A stretch of DNA of 22,358 bases from Larix sibirica (taxonomy: Eukaryota; Streptophyta; Pinopsida; Pinales; Pinaceae): contig NWUY0300014332.1 of NCBI GenBank assembly GCA_004151065.3, positions 55,835 through 78,192 on the forward strand, in the 5' to 3' direction. This document shows positions 9,897-20,520 of the stretch, in pieces (position 1 is the first letter of the stretch; every line of letters begins with the position of its first letter). The position numbers and the translations under genes were made by a program. The notes beneath the pieces were generated by a model. That model saw only the letters and a list, made by a program, of their open reading frames with translations, was not told the DNA's origin and made no database searches.

Positions 9897-11215
9897 CAAT
9901 CCCAAAGGAAACCAATAAATAAACTTTGCCTGAGGTGTTGGCATTGTATCAAGAATTACAGATTCTCAAACCAAAGGAATATTAACACTTAATTGTAGTA
10001 GGGGACTCACCAATCATAATCTGACACGTGGAATGAATTGAACTCTGGAATTTGTGCATATCGAGATTGATATATAGGGTTCAAGGGGTGGTGAGATGTT
10101 TTCAATCCAAAGAATACTATCAAGTTTTGAGGGCCTTTAACAGTATAGCTGACCTTAAAGCAAATGAGATTGATTGATTAGAAATTGGAATGTGAGTATA
10201 TATGGGGAGTTTCCATCATTTATTGCTTCCCATGAAACTAAGATTCATAAATCATTGATTAACAATGACAATAGATCTTATGGACAAGTGGCGCAAGAAA
10301 CATAACGCAAGAGGATGCACAGTGAATCCATCTCGAACCTCAATACTTCCTCCTAATTCTAACATGCAAAAAGTGAATTGTAATAGACTCGAAGGGATGG
10401 ATTGGAGTGTCGAAGGTGAGATTTTATTCTCTTTGGTTTTTGGTCTCTGCAGGTGCTCTTGGGATGCTGACAAGGTTGGGTTCATAGGCATAGTCTTGAT
10501 CTCTTCGATCCAATGGTTTGGCAAGGTCCCATGGTTTGGCTTTGGCTCAAATCTTCAAATGAATTGGATTTTGTTCTTAGCTCTCAATCATGTAGTCTAC
10601 CTTTGGCTTCATTTCATAAGTGTTGGTTGTCTCCAGACTGGGCACTGGTGGGTAGTACCTCTAGCTCTTTGTCCTAGTCTTTTTTAAGTGCAGAAGTTGA
10701 TTAAACATATAGAATCAAGTTCAATTGCAAGGTTTGGGTAAGAATACAGAACCACAGGCACTTCAGTCATTTTGTCCCCTACGAAATTTCAAACCTTTGA
10801 AGAGCACAATGGAGGAGCACACATTAGATTGAGGATTCCCAAGTAACCTTTTCTCATTACCACATCAGAAAGGAAAGTCAAATTGAATCTTAGAGATCCA
10901 AGAATGCAGAGTTATATGAAGTTGTGGCCCATCAAATTAGGAAAATACAGGAATTGGAAGCAAACTTCAATATGCTTTATGCACTAGTCCTGCGTCTTGC
11001 AAGGAGCTCACATTCTCTGGTCTCCCTTAAGATTTCTATTGGTGTTGTTTGAGCAGCGGTTAAGGACAAGGAAACAGTTCAGTTAGTACAAGGAGACATG
11101 GCAAACAAAAATGCAGAGCTGAAGTACAACCTTCAGGAGGACATCAAACAGGAAGCTCTTAGTGAGCATGTTTTCTTCTAGGTCCACGTTTTTAACTGCA
11201 TTGTAAGGTAGTTTT
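9897..11215 (+). repeat. Tandem unit B (about 1.32 kb) of an unidentified sequence
   Basis: Head-to-tail partner of the unit at 8548-9896. It starts at CAATCCCAAAGGAAACC and ends near CTGCATTGTAAGGTAGTTTT, which corresponds to CACATTGTAAAGTAGTTAT at the end of unit A. Long open stretches on both strands (10265-10687 on +, 10252-10524 on -) overlap each other, have no recognised domain and are interrupted in the other unit. I do not call them genes. Confidence 0.8.
10842..11190 (+). pseudogene. Unidentified coding trace in tandem unit B
   Basis: One frame reads RSKNAELYEVVAHQIRKIQE, then LYALVLRLARSSHSLVSLKI, then KNAELKYNLQEDIKQEAL, ending with TAG near 11188. It aligns residue by residue with the trace in unit A and is in better order at its C-terminal end, but it has in-frame stops before RSKN (near 10894) and after GVV (near 11050). 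The Glu/Leu/Lys-rich pattern suggests a coiled coil. Function unknown. Confidence 0.4.
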
Positions 11216-12603
11216 GTACTAGCTTAGTTTATCAGGCATTAAACTAGTTGGCTCTATAGTTATCTTGCTAGAAATGTAAGAATGGCTCAGATAGTAGGCA
11301 ATCATTTTAAAATTTGGCTATTTTTGAAACTCTGATCTCAGACATTTTAAAATTTGCTTTATATTAACTAGCTGTACTGTGCGGCCACTGCCATCTTTTA
11401 AAACAAATGATGGCCATTTCAGTTAAATATAATAATAATAATAATGAGCCCTCTGAAACATGGGCATACAAAACCACCGCATACAAGAAATATGATGGCA
11501 GTATTTACCAAAGATAAATGGATAGAGTTAAAAAAATTTGAGATAAAACAAGGTGTTGAATGCCCAGCGATGTTTCTTCTAAATTCATTTGAAATTATCA
11601 CAATAAAGCATATTCATATTATCAATAAACCACAATTCCAGGAAAGATGTCTTTCATGGTCTTTGACAACCACGTTAAGCATTATTAGAGATTTCTTTTG
11701 CAACCAGAATGTAATCTTACAAGGGACAGAACACAACACATTACCAACATTTAAAATTAGCAATGGCATATATCCGATATCAGCCAGGACAAACCGGCTC
11801 TTGCTTAGTTCCCCACAAGATGTTTTAATCTAAATGGACAACTAAAGGTATGACAATACGTTGCATTTTATCTACAAATTCAGATATGGATGTGAATATT
11901 CATGCAAGTTTATATTCCATAGAGATGTCCAGAAAACTTGCAGTGTGTTTTGTCTGTGCTCTCTGTTGAGAAAGATAACAGGATATGACAATTCATTCAA
12001 ATTTACACTGCCAAGAGTGTTTGCAGGATTTGGTATTCCAGTAAGTGCTGCAATCTAATATGTTTACCAATATTATTCCTGCCCATGATGTTGTGAACTT
12101 GTAAGATTAACTGCAGTTAACGCCAAATCTTTTAGGTGCTTGGGACAAAAGCCCCTTCAATCAGCAGAGCTAACCCAACCATACCCTTTGAGGATACCAG
12201 TGTACTCAACAGTAATTTTCTATGCAGTAAAATCTCCAGATAACATAAAGACCATACATCATATTCAGATAATGCAATGGACATTACATAAATCCTGAAA
12301 TAATATGTAAGCAATTCTATAGTTTAGTCAAATTATTGGACAATATATAGTACACAGCCTGTATTCAAGTACTTGGGCTACAACCAAGTAGTTCCTATAT
12401 AAAAGATGCTTTTTAGTTTTCAATATCCTAATTTGGAACATTCGCAAATGCACACAAATGCTTTTTTCAAACCAATGCTGCATGGAAGAAACCCTGAGTC
12501 CTGGAAAGATACATTAAAACAAGATATAGAAAAATTGTAGTCTATCTATGACGATCATTTCAAGAAATACATGAGCATTTTTTCTTCTGCATCCCAGCTG
12601 CAA
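11216..12603. other. Intergenic region including the presumed 3' UTR of the MCTS1 homologue
   Basis: The stretch is AT-rich and holds an (AAT)n run at about 11429-11445. Downstream of the MCTS1 stop (TGA at 12606-12604 on the - strand) the 3' UTR must extend towards lower coordinates. I found no canonical AATAAA on the - strand close to the stop, so the end of the transcript is not defined. A 129-codon + stretch at 11444-11833 and a ~57-codon - stretch near 12054-11880 have no recognised motif. Confidence 0.45.
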
Positions 12604-12621
12604 TCAGTTCAGCTGCATCGT
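12604..12621 (-). CDS. MCTS1: MCTS1 homologue, terminal coding exon (18 bp)
   Basis: With acceptor TTTTGGCAG the last coding piece is Thr-Met-Gln-Leu-Asn-stop, giving GLWKTMQLN. Known relatives end a few residues after LWK in a similar way, which supports this acceptor. An upstream acceptor (GGTTTAG followed at once by TAA, near 12650) would instead end the protein at LWK; both choices keep the domain whole. The very short coding exon is the least certain part of the model. Confidence 0.75.
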   Translation of the reverse strand, partial: TMQLN

Positions 12622-15600
12622 CTGCCAAAACAATAGCAGCGGATATTACTAAACCAAGTTTACACATGTATACCATATTAACATATATGGTGAAAGCTAC
12701 TAGGACGAAAGCTAATTTAACTTCATCCTTGTCAAATGTTAGAAATCTCCTTCAATACTGCCATAGCTCAAGTTGGAAAGAAAGTCGACTGTTTGACCAT
12801 ACCTTCCAAAGGCCATCATTGAGATAATGCATGTTATCCACACCTATTCCTTTGTTGATTGCTTTTCTGAAACAGCAAAATGAAGCGCTGTTAAATTGCT
12901 TGATGATGCATAAAACTTAGTGAACCTCAGAGAATAAATTATTCGTGGAATTTTTTAATTATTAAATTAGCAAGAATGTTTGCATGTGAGAAGATTCTCA
13001 CTCAAACTGCTTTAACAACTAAAAATGAATTAATTTACATGTTATGGCATGGTTGTGAAATGGCCACTCATGGTGGTAACCGTATACAGAAATAATAAGG
13101 CTTATTTTCTAAAGTATTTTAACTTTTCTTGGTATTGTACCTGAATCCACATAATTGAATTTTACCAGTTTGTATGGTGAGCATGACAAGTTTTTTGAAC
13201 ACCCATTATAAAGCTGAACCTAGATATGTTGAATGGAAAAAAGCTTAATTAATCAACCTTCCAATTGTACTGTTAATTGATCAACCCCACAATGATACTA
13301 GGTTCATAATCCAACATTCATGATCAACTACATGGTTACCTGTAACCGATGTTAATAACATAAACAAAAGCATGAAACAGAGCAACAAAATATGAAAAAA
13401 CAAGTATCACATATGACAAAGGTATTCATGTTTACTCTTTTCTGACTTCTGAAACAGGATAGTTAAGGACAGTAACAAAGTCAACGAAACAGAGGCAACA
13501 GGTATGGAACAAGCTACATCCAAAACCTCTCAAAAACAGAATATACCCTTTAAACATAACTTGAAGCCACACTTAGCCAAGGCAGAGAATTAATATCCAA
13601 TTGCAAAACAGTATATTTAAACCAACTAACAAATGCAAGAAAGACAATCTGTCAATTTGACTCCTAGGTCATTCAAACAACCAAGAGCTTTTCATCCTGA
13701 TCAATAATCAACCTTGCAAATACTTAAAGTTACCAGATTAGCCTTAGGGCACCCTGCGCCCACTGAATCTCCATGGAATCTCATATTTGTATCAGATTCG
13801 TGGGTGTTTTTTGTATTTTGGATTGGATCTGTATCCTAAGTTAGGATTTGTTTCCAATATAAGTGTATCTGGATCCCAATGACAGAATTGTAGCAAACTT
13901 TCACCCTAGCTGCATGTTTTGAACAATTTTTAACATCATCTCCAGGAACAATGAGCACACAATTTACATAATATTTATTTGCTAACTTGGTCAAATTTTG
14001 AGCCATTTGTTCCCGCCCCAGTTGAGCACTTTAGAGTTAGCATTAGATTAGTTGTGATCATCATGTTTATATCAATATTGTTTCTTAGTAGTTTTGTACA
14101 GTGAGTTGTTAATTTAGACGGTCTCCTAGAGAACTGTAGTTCTCATCCACACAATTTACATAATAATTATTTGCTAACTTGGTCAAGACTCAAAGCCATC
14201 TGTTCCCCAAGTGCCCCAGTTGAGCACTTTAGTGTCAGCATTAGATTAGTTGTGATCATCATGTTTATATCAAAATTGTTTCTTAGTAGTTTTGTACAGT
14301 GAGTTGTCGTCAATTTAGACTGCCTCCTAGAGAACTGTAGCTTTCATCTGAAAGGTGAAAGTTAACATGCAGCTTGTCTTTCCATATCTAATGGGTCTAT
14401 CTTTGTATTTAGCCGTCCCAGTGAAATTCCCGGGCACTTCGCCCTGATCTGAGGATGATAACCAATGTAAAGCAGGCAGCATAGACTAGTTTCTTGACCC
14501 CAAGGGAATCGGTCTGGGGACCTCCACAACACACCAGATTACCAACAACATCCTGGCAATAGTGACACCAACCAATTGAGCTAAACTTTCCTAAGATCAT
14601 ACTTGTGGTTTTGAGATTTATTAGAACAGATCTATTGCATATTTAAGGACATATTAACCCCCCTTCAAATTCACTCTTGATAGCTTAAATCACCTAGGGA
14701 TTTGCCGCTATGATTGGCAAAGCACCAACACTAAGTGAGAGGAATTGAGAAAGGTGACATTGGCTCTTTTCCAAGAGTTATCTTGACACCATTGGATTTT
14801 TGTGGTATAGTTATTTCCAGGTGATAACATACATGAAAATTTGATTCAGCAGATTTACTCCTTTTATTTGGAAGACCCTCTAGAATGGTTAAACCACAAC
14901 AGTCAATAGTGTAAAAAACATACCAGGTCATGAATACCGAGATGCAATATCAAAAGGATAACAAACATAACTACTTACCACAAATGCCTTAACAAATTCA
15001 AGAAAAGATTCCATAGTTTCTACAAATCGTATCAGTAAATCTACATACCATTGTTACCAATACCTAGGAGGCTAGGATATCATGACAGTGGTAAAAAGAA
15101 ACTTTGAATTCACCAATAGTTTGGGGGAAAAGCATTTCAACAAGGGACGGCATGTGATGTACCAATCATAATCTCTTTAAAATAGTTAGAGGAATTCATT
15201 ATACTCGTAAAAAATGCATAGTAAAGGAACATTCCTGACAATGCTGGCAAAAGAGTTCAGCATATGCTGAAAATACTGGATTCAGCAAATGCTGACAATC
15301 TGATAATTTGATATTCATATTGAAGCAAGAGTTGGAGAAAGAGTTGGAGCAAGAGCCTACATGTCCTTTGCTGATATCTTTGTAAATCCAATTGCAAGTG
15401 CATTCTCCTTTCCTTCAGCCATTACTGCCTGCAAGTAGAAGTGCATTCGTTAAACAACAACACACTCAGACCACATAGAACATCCAAAGACAATTGCAGG
15501 AATGGCTATTTTGAAAAACACAATGGTTCATAACATAATTTTTATAGGGAAAGCTACACAGAAAAAATGCTAATGTAATGCAAAATCCATATCGTCATAT

Positions 15601-16101
15601 AATACTCCAGTTTAGATACTAATATTGCTGTATAAAATGCTTGCTTAACCAAAAGCATGTAGATGAATACGTTAACATCTACTTATATATCCACAATAAC
15701 ATATCCATTTGCACTTTCAATCAGAAAAAACTTAGCACCTTCACAAGAAAGAGATCTATATCAAATAAGGATATACCACAGGTGAATCTGCAGGAATGTT
15801 ATCGTCCAAAGCGCCACCAGGAGATGTGAGTCCAGGACACATGATGTTTGCCCCAGCAAGGACAAATTTGATTGCCCCCCTGTCTACCTGCAGCTTTTTC
15901 ATTATGTTTGGATCTACAAAATCAAATTGCAGGTTAGATCAAACCCTCTGTAATCTGCATATTAGATGCTTGCCACCAGACAAGGACCCAAAAAATATCT
16001 TACATTGATGTAATAGACGCAGAGTCGGCATGTAAGGACCATCTCGAACATTGAAGAAGAGTGGCACATTATTCACCAAAATCAGATTAATGTGATTCTG
16101 G
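12604..16101 (-). CDS. MCTS1: MCTS1 (MCT-1) homologue, PUA-domain translation factor, five 3' coding exons; N-terminal exon(s) outside window
   Basis: Five exons on the - strand (16101-16004, 15913-15777, 15428-15361, 12866-12803, 12621-12604) join in phase into 128 residues plus a stop. All introns are GT-AG and there are no internal stops. The text shows the hallmarks of MCTS1: [30 protein letters not shown], then the PUA domain with [39 protein letters not shown] and [14 protein letters not shown]. Family members are about 181 residues, with the Cys before the first visible exon near residue 55, so about 54 residues are missing. MCTS1 is known to pair with DENR on the 40S subunit in the cytosol to recycle tRNA after termination and allow re-initiation after upstream ORFs; the PUA fold binds rRNA. 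The gene looks intact and expressed-type. Introns are 90, 348, 2494 and 181 bp. Confidence 0.93.
12803..12866 (-). CDS. MCTS1: MCTS1 homologue, fourth visible exon (64 bp)
   Basis: Acceptor TGTTTCAG, donor GTATGG. The first base completes Ile, then 21 codons [20 protein letters not shown] plus Lys give the nearly invariant C-terminal signature of MCTS1. It is separated from the previous exon by a 2494-bp intron that contains repeats. Confidence 0.95.
13956..14349 (+). repeat. Tandem duplication, about 192 and 202 bp copies
   Basis: 13956-14147 and 14148-14349 repeat head to tail. Each starts CACACAATTTACATAAT and shares GTTGAGCACTTTAG, GATTAGTTGTGATCATCATG and TTTCTTAGTAGTTTTGTACA. The copies differ by scattered substitutions and a few small insertions (for example AAGTGCC near 14210), so the duplication is not recent. 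It lies inside the MCTS1 intron and has no visible coding capacity. Confidence 0.92.
14400..14600 (-). mobile_element. tRNA-derived SINE-like unit
   Basis: Read on the - strand, TTTAGCTCAATTGGTTGG (ending at 14573) is a good pol III A box of tRNA type, and GACCGATTCCC at 14514-14504 resembles a B box (GGTTCGANTCC). The boxes are about 58 bp apart, longer than in a tRNA gene but compatible with a diverged SINE head. The body continues to a GGGCGAAGTGCCCGGG string near 14445-14430. No A-rich tail or target duplication was identified, so the boundaries are approximate. Confidence 0.45.
15361..15428 (-). CDS. MCTS1: MCTS1 homologue, third visible exon (68 bp, PUA)
   Basis: Acceptor ACTTGCAG, donor GTAGGC. 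It encodes 22 codons, [20 protein letters not shown] followed by Lys-Asp, plus two bases (AT) that become Ile with the next exon. The AEGK-x-ALAIG string is the central PUA strand pair of the family. Confidence 0.93.
15777..15913 (-). CDS. MCTS1: MCTS1 homologue, second visible exon (137 bp, PUA start)
   Basis: Acceptor TTTTGTAG, donor GTATAT. Two bases complete Tyr, then 45 codons from [20 protein letters not shown] through the signature [12 protein letters not shown] to IPADSPV follow, ending in phase 0. This is the first half of the PUA domain, including the glycine-rich RNA-binding loop. Confidence 0.93.
16004..16101 (-). CDS. MCTS1: MCTS1 homologue, first visible exon (98 bp)
   Basis: The acceptor is TTTTCCAG just above 16101 and the donor is GTAAGA below 16004. 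The exon starts with one base that completes a codon from the missing upstream exon; TG+C would give the conserved Cys. It encodes 32 residues from [10 protein letters not shown] to RLLHQ and leaves one base (T) that completes Tyr with the next exon. It covers the end of the N-terminal domain that precedes the PUA fold. Confidence 0.92.
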
Positions 16102-17400
16102 CTGGAAAAGAATGGAGACGTAAGTAAGTAGCACTATAATCATCCAAACATTTTAATGGTATTAGTTGGTTCTGTTTCAGAAGAATGCAATATGTAAATA
16201 TCTTAATTTAACCAAATCACCAACCTAAATGATTGGAAGCAGTAAACAGAATAGATCCCATAATTCCTGAAAGATGCTTCCTCCGCAATAATTCATAAAC
16301 ATTCTATTTGTGGAACCGAAATTTCTTATGAAATATGATTACCAGTCTTTTAAACACAAAAAATATGCTTTGTAATTTATATCACTAGTCCAAACTTCAA
16401 AGGAACACAATTGAAGCTATATTTAAGTGTATCTACTATCTCATCAATGTCAACAACTTCTTGAAAAGATCTTTCCCTAAACTTCGCATGCAGAAAAAAA
16501 CTTTAATTCCATACTAATCTGCATGTTCTTTTGGCATTATCTTCTTGTCCTAAAAAACAAATGAATAATGGAAGATGACCTAATTACACTCTTATCTTCA
16601 ATTCTTAGTAGAAGTGTCAAACAAATAACCAAAAGAAAGAGAGATGGTATGGGGGATCAGAAAATCAAACCTTCTAGAAGAATTTTCCAGTGCTAATAAA
16701 GATCAGGCAAGGAGAATATTAGTCAGAATACCAATATTTTGTACAACAGAACATTGGAACTTTTGTCACAAGAAATCCAGGATCAGGAGAGAAACAGTTA
16801 ATTCCTTTCCCACCTTTTAGACTAGACAATGGCATAAGCATAAGAATAGAATCTCAAAAATATAGGAATCTAATACAAAGGAAATTCAAAGCAAAGTCAC
16901 TGGGGAGAAATGTGGAAAATAATTAGTCAAATGGTAAACGATGCAAACATGTGTCAAGAAACTTTCCAGTAGAATCTTAATATAATATTTGGATATTAAT
17001 GAGAAATTTCCCATTGATTGTTGAAGAATCTTGAATTTCAATATATATTCATCCCAAAACCGCCTGCGCGTTCATCATGCTAATTTCAAAAAACTAGTAA
17101 GAGACAATGTCACCAAATGAAGTGAACCCTATGCAATAAAAACAAGGTATAAATAATACAACCCAACGGAATACTAAGCATTTTGCACCCTGTATGTTCA
17201 TATTTAACAATACATTTGTGTACAAGTGTTGAGAAGATGAAGAGGCAAAGAAAAAGAGACGACAATCTGGTATGATTATTGAAAATCCACTTATAATCAT
17301 TCATTGAATTATCCATCCATGTCACTATGATACGTGTCTCGTCATCAAAATATGTGCTGCTCTGCTTGTACCTCACTTTTGGTTGCGCCTGCAGTTGAGA
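16102..17400 (-). other. Upstream intron sequence of the MCTS1 homologue (left of the Ty3 remnant)
   Basis: No exon encoding the first ~54 residues of MCTS1 was found here. A ~24-codon - stretch near 16490-16400 and the - stretches at 17376-17094 match nothing known. By inference this is intron sequence, because the first visible exon needs an upstream partner in phase 2. Confidence 0.6.
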
Positions 17401-17449
17401 CTCATAGTCTCATATGCTTCACATCCATGTACACTTTCCCTTATACTCT

Positions 17450-17870
17450 TGGTGTGTGCTTGCACCTACTTTGTCCATTATAGACCTTGCTAATCTGCAT
17501 GCCCATACTTAGACAAATCTCTGAATGAATTTTCATTAATGTGGTTTCTTCAATGACGGACTTGGTCGATCTCTTACAACTTTCTAGATCAGTGCTCGAT
17601 AGTCCAAGAAAAAGATCCATTGCTACATTCCCTTAAGGCATCTTCAAAGTTGGCAACGATGTGTGCAATCCCATGATTGAACTCACCCCCTTATCCATCT
17701 AGCAAATCCTACACCTCACCACAAGCTTGTTAACCACCACCTCCATATCTGACATGTAATACCACTCCTCCAACAAAGAATGTGTCCTGTTGCATTTAAT
17801 ATGTCCCCTTAAGCCATCGCCATGACATTCTTGGATCTAGTTCCCTCACATTGATTCTTCAAGTATACAC
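17450..17870 (-). pseudogene. Ty3/gypsy integrase remnant (HHCC finger and start of core)
   Basis: CHGDGLRGHI at 17832-17800 supplies the two His of the integrase HHCC finger. LLEEWYYMSDMEVVVNKLVV leads to CRIC at 17713-17702, the two Cys. Next come SLPTLKMP and MDLFLGL (near 17640-17605), the usual start of the core, and a weak trace of the strand with the second catalytic Asp (ARSIMDK near 17490). The rest of the core and the C-terminal domain are not visible, which suggests truncation as well as point decay. Confidence 0.75.
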
Positions 17871-18170
17871 ATCTAACTTATTTTTAATTAATAACCATCC
17901 TAGATGAAGTAATCTATGTGTTTCTCTCTCCTGCATTGTTGGGTTCCTACATATCTATGCAACCTGTCCAAGGTTCTTGTTGTGCTCAAACAAATCCTTG
18001 ATATGCTCAACTCTGACTGTCTCTTTCTTCATCAACACTGTTCTACTCAACACATATATGACCTTGTTCTCTGACTTATGCTTCAACACAAAAGTGTAGC
18101 TCTACAAAAAATGCACCCATCCCACATGTCATTGGTTTAGCTTTGTCTACATGTTAATGAACTTCAACTC

Positions 18171-18620
18171 CTAATGGTTTGTGTAAGAGATGAAATCCTT
18201 TAGCAATAAGTAATGCTTCCAATGCGTCAATGCATGCACAATAGCATAAAATTCCAAATCATATGTAGAATATTTCTTTTGCACTTCATTCAATTTGTCA
18301 TTAAAGAATGCTATAAGCCTCCCTTTTTGGCTCAACACTACACCAATAGTTGTCACACTTGCATCATAATTAACCTGGAACACTTTGCTTAAATCTAGTA
18401 ATACTAACACAAGCACCTTTGTTATCTTTTGAGACAATTCAAAATTGTATTGCATCGTCGTGCTCCACTAAAACTCTCGTGCTTTCATCTCTATCATCAA
18501 TGCGCATATCTCATTGAATGCTATGATGCAATTCCTACAAAAATATGCAATGCCATGAAATCTCCTCACCTCAATGACATTGTGTGGCATGAACCAATCC
18601 AAAATCCCCTTCACCTTCTT
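18171..18620 (-). pseudogene. Ty3/gypsy RT connection and RNase H remnant
   Basis: The connection domain is visible as VIEVRRFHGIAYFCRN and ICALMIE near 18590-18490. The RNase H domain then reads VFQVNYDASVTTIGVVLSQ, GRLIAFFNDKLNEVQKKYST, YDLEFYAIVHALTHWKHYLL and DFISYTNH. The first Asp (NYDAS) and the Glu (LEFYA) are kept, while the Asp of the usual T-D-H is Asn (YTNH). The stretch 18455-18171 is open for 94 codons, the longest intact part of the element. Confidence 0.92.
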
Positions 18621-19280
18621 CAGATCCATGAACAATCAATAGTTAGGCAAAATGAACCAATGTACACCAACTCCATGAATTCGCATGTCTTCAAGTTACT
18701 GCACAAAATGCCATTTCTTAATGCTTCAAACACCAATTTTAAATCATGTAGATGCTCTTCTTGTGTTCTCCAAAAAATTAGTATGACATCCAAGTAAACA
18801 AGTACAAACTTACCAATGTAAAGTCGTAATAATTCTATAATTAGTCTCAAGCTTGTGCTACTAGCACGTTGGTCAAACCAAACAACATCACCAAACACTC
18901 ATACACGCCATCCTTGGTCTTGAATGTAGTTGTCCACTCATCACCCTCTCTACTAAAAATTTAGTGATATCCATTCTTCAAATCAATCTTAGTGAACTAG
19001 TTAGCGCCATTCAAACTATCCATTAGATAATCCATCCTCCACAATCAAAACATGTATTTGATTGTGATCTTATTCAACCTCAAGAGCCTATACAAATCCA
19101 TTGTCCATCCTTCTTTGGCATGATCAATACCATAACAATACATGGAATCAAGCTCTCCCTAGTCAATCCTTTTGACAAGAAGTCTCAAACCTAACAATTC
19201 AAATATGTGATCTCCATCAAATACATCCTATCGTACATGGAATCAAGTCAATCTCACGTGTTATCTTCATCTTTGGTGGT
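18620..19280 (-). pseudogene. Ty3/gypsy reverse transcriptase remnant
   Basis: EIDLIPCT near 19250 is the conserved entry into RT. KEGWTMDLYRLLRLNKITIK (near 19115-19050), FTKIDLKNGYH with the first catalytic Asp (near 19000-18965), [18 protein letters not shown] (near 18955-18900), and IGKFVLVYLDVILIF in the 18898-18620 open stretch follow in order. The active-site motif usually read as Y-x-D-D is YLDV here, so one metal-binding Asp is gone. EEHLHDLKLVFEALRNGILC and LKTCEFM complete the palm and thumb region. Stops occur before LWRMD and in GANxF. Confidence 0.9.
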
Positions 19281-19889
19281 AATCTTCTAATAAATTTTCA
19301 CACACTGTCATTGTATTTTTAAAACCGCTTCTTCACTACATCACAAACCATCCTCTTATTGCCACTATATCATAACACTCCTTGGTCTTCATCAACTCAT
19401 CCTCCCATCCTTGGCAAAAAGTACTTCCTTTATCATGCACCGCGCTACTATCACAATGCCACGGCATTCCCATTAACAAGTGGCAAGCATTTGTGGGTAT
19501 AACATTACATAGGACTTATCTTGATTTTTTCCTATGTGGAACACCACCCTACACTGATCTATACCAAGAACTTCAAATCAACGCTAAAGCCAAAACAATC
19601 AAATATCATTATGGATGCTTCTATCACACTAATCCCCACTTTTGTGCCATCTTGACTATGACAATATTCTCAATACTATTGTTTAAAGTTTATAACTGAT
19701 AACTTCGCAATGCTTACCCTTAGATTTACACTTTGCCCTAAAATTATTCTTCCTTGTCCATATATCTTCCCATAGCACTTGTTGCTTCACTTGCACAATC
19801 ATCTCTCTACATATCATCAAGTTCTCTCCTTCATGTCTTGTTATCATAATTGTTACTCTATGTTTGACATTTCTGCTTGCACTCACTGC

Positions 19890-20480
19890 ATCTTTTGTTC
19901 ATTTTTACATGCACCCTCTTTGTATACACTCAAATGACTTGTGTCCATCTACTCCATGAGAGTAATAGTAAATATATTGTCAATAACCACCATTTTCGCT
20001 TCCTCATCCTCCCACCACGTGCATCTTCCAGCTTCTGCATAAAATTGCAAAATCTACCACCACAAACAACATATCTACTGTGACAAAAAACATCCTACTA
20101 GCTTTACACACTTTTAGTTCTAACTAATATGCCTCTACTAAATGTATTTTATTTATGCAAAATAATTTCATCAAGAACTGCAAATTTCAACCCATTTACA
20201 TACCTCGACACTCGTTGGTCTTAATCTTCCTCGTGCCCAACTTGAATTGAGACCTTGAAAACTCATATATTTATTTCTATACACTAGTCATTCTATCTCA
20301 TATTCTGCAATTTTTGAACAACAATTGCTTCAAACCCATGGGCATGGGCAAAAACTTCTCTCATAGCTTCACAAAAATCTTGCTCCAACTTCTTATCCTT
20401 GTGAATTTTCTCTACTACAAAATATCACAACAAATATAAGTGTATCCCTTCAACTTTGTACTTATGAATTTTGTTCTTTG
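19890..20480 (-). pseudogene. Ty3/gypsy gag remnant with degraded zinc knuckle
   Basis: VSRYVNGLKFAVLDEIILHK near 20215-20150 matches the conserved helix region of plant gypsy gag (retrotransposon gag domain), preceded by KKLEQDFCEAMREVF near 20385. After a basic stretch (GGRMRKRK) the CCHC knuckle is visible near 19970-19920 as YYYSHGVDGHKSFEC. There the two N-terminal Cys positions are replaced by Tyr and Ser, while the Gly-His and last Cys remain. Capsid and RNA-packaging functions are lost through frameshifts and stops. Confidence 0.75.
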
Positions 20481-20520
20481 AGGGTCTTCTATTTTTTTGA
20501 ACTCGAAGTTCCCAATGATA

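Larger units (their letters stand above)
12867..15360 (-). other. Large intron of the MCTS1 homologue with embedded repeats
   Basis: This 2494-bp intron lies between the exon ending in KDI and the exon starting KAINKG. It contains a tandem duplication (13956-14349) and a SINE-like unit on the - strand (about 14400-14600). No other coding motif was seen; short open stretches such as 14931-14731 on - have no recognised features. Confidence 0.85.

Noticed and set aside
10252-10687. Overlapping open stretches of 90 (-) and 140 (+) codons as genes
   Set aside because: They overlap on opposite strands, show no domain, and the homologous parts of the other tandem unit are interrupted.
11444-11833. 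A 129-codon + strand open stretch as a gene
   Set aside because: No recognised motif, AT-rich composition, located in the presumed 3' flank of the MCTS1 homologue, and no splice or promoter support.
16216-16250. A - strand end ...HLG plus TG followed by GTGATT as the exon joining to QNHINL
   Set aside because: The phase fits, but the upstream residues do not match the conserved segment before the Cys; a chance GT.
16380-16500. A - strand stretch (LHAKFRERSFQEVVDIDEIV) as the missing MCTS1 exon
   Set aside because: Its sequence does not resemble the MCTS1 N-terminus, and it has no donor giving the required phase-2 TG end.
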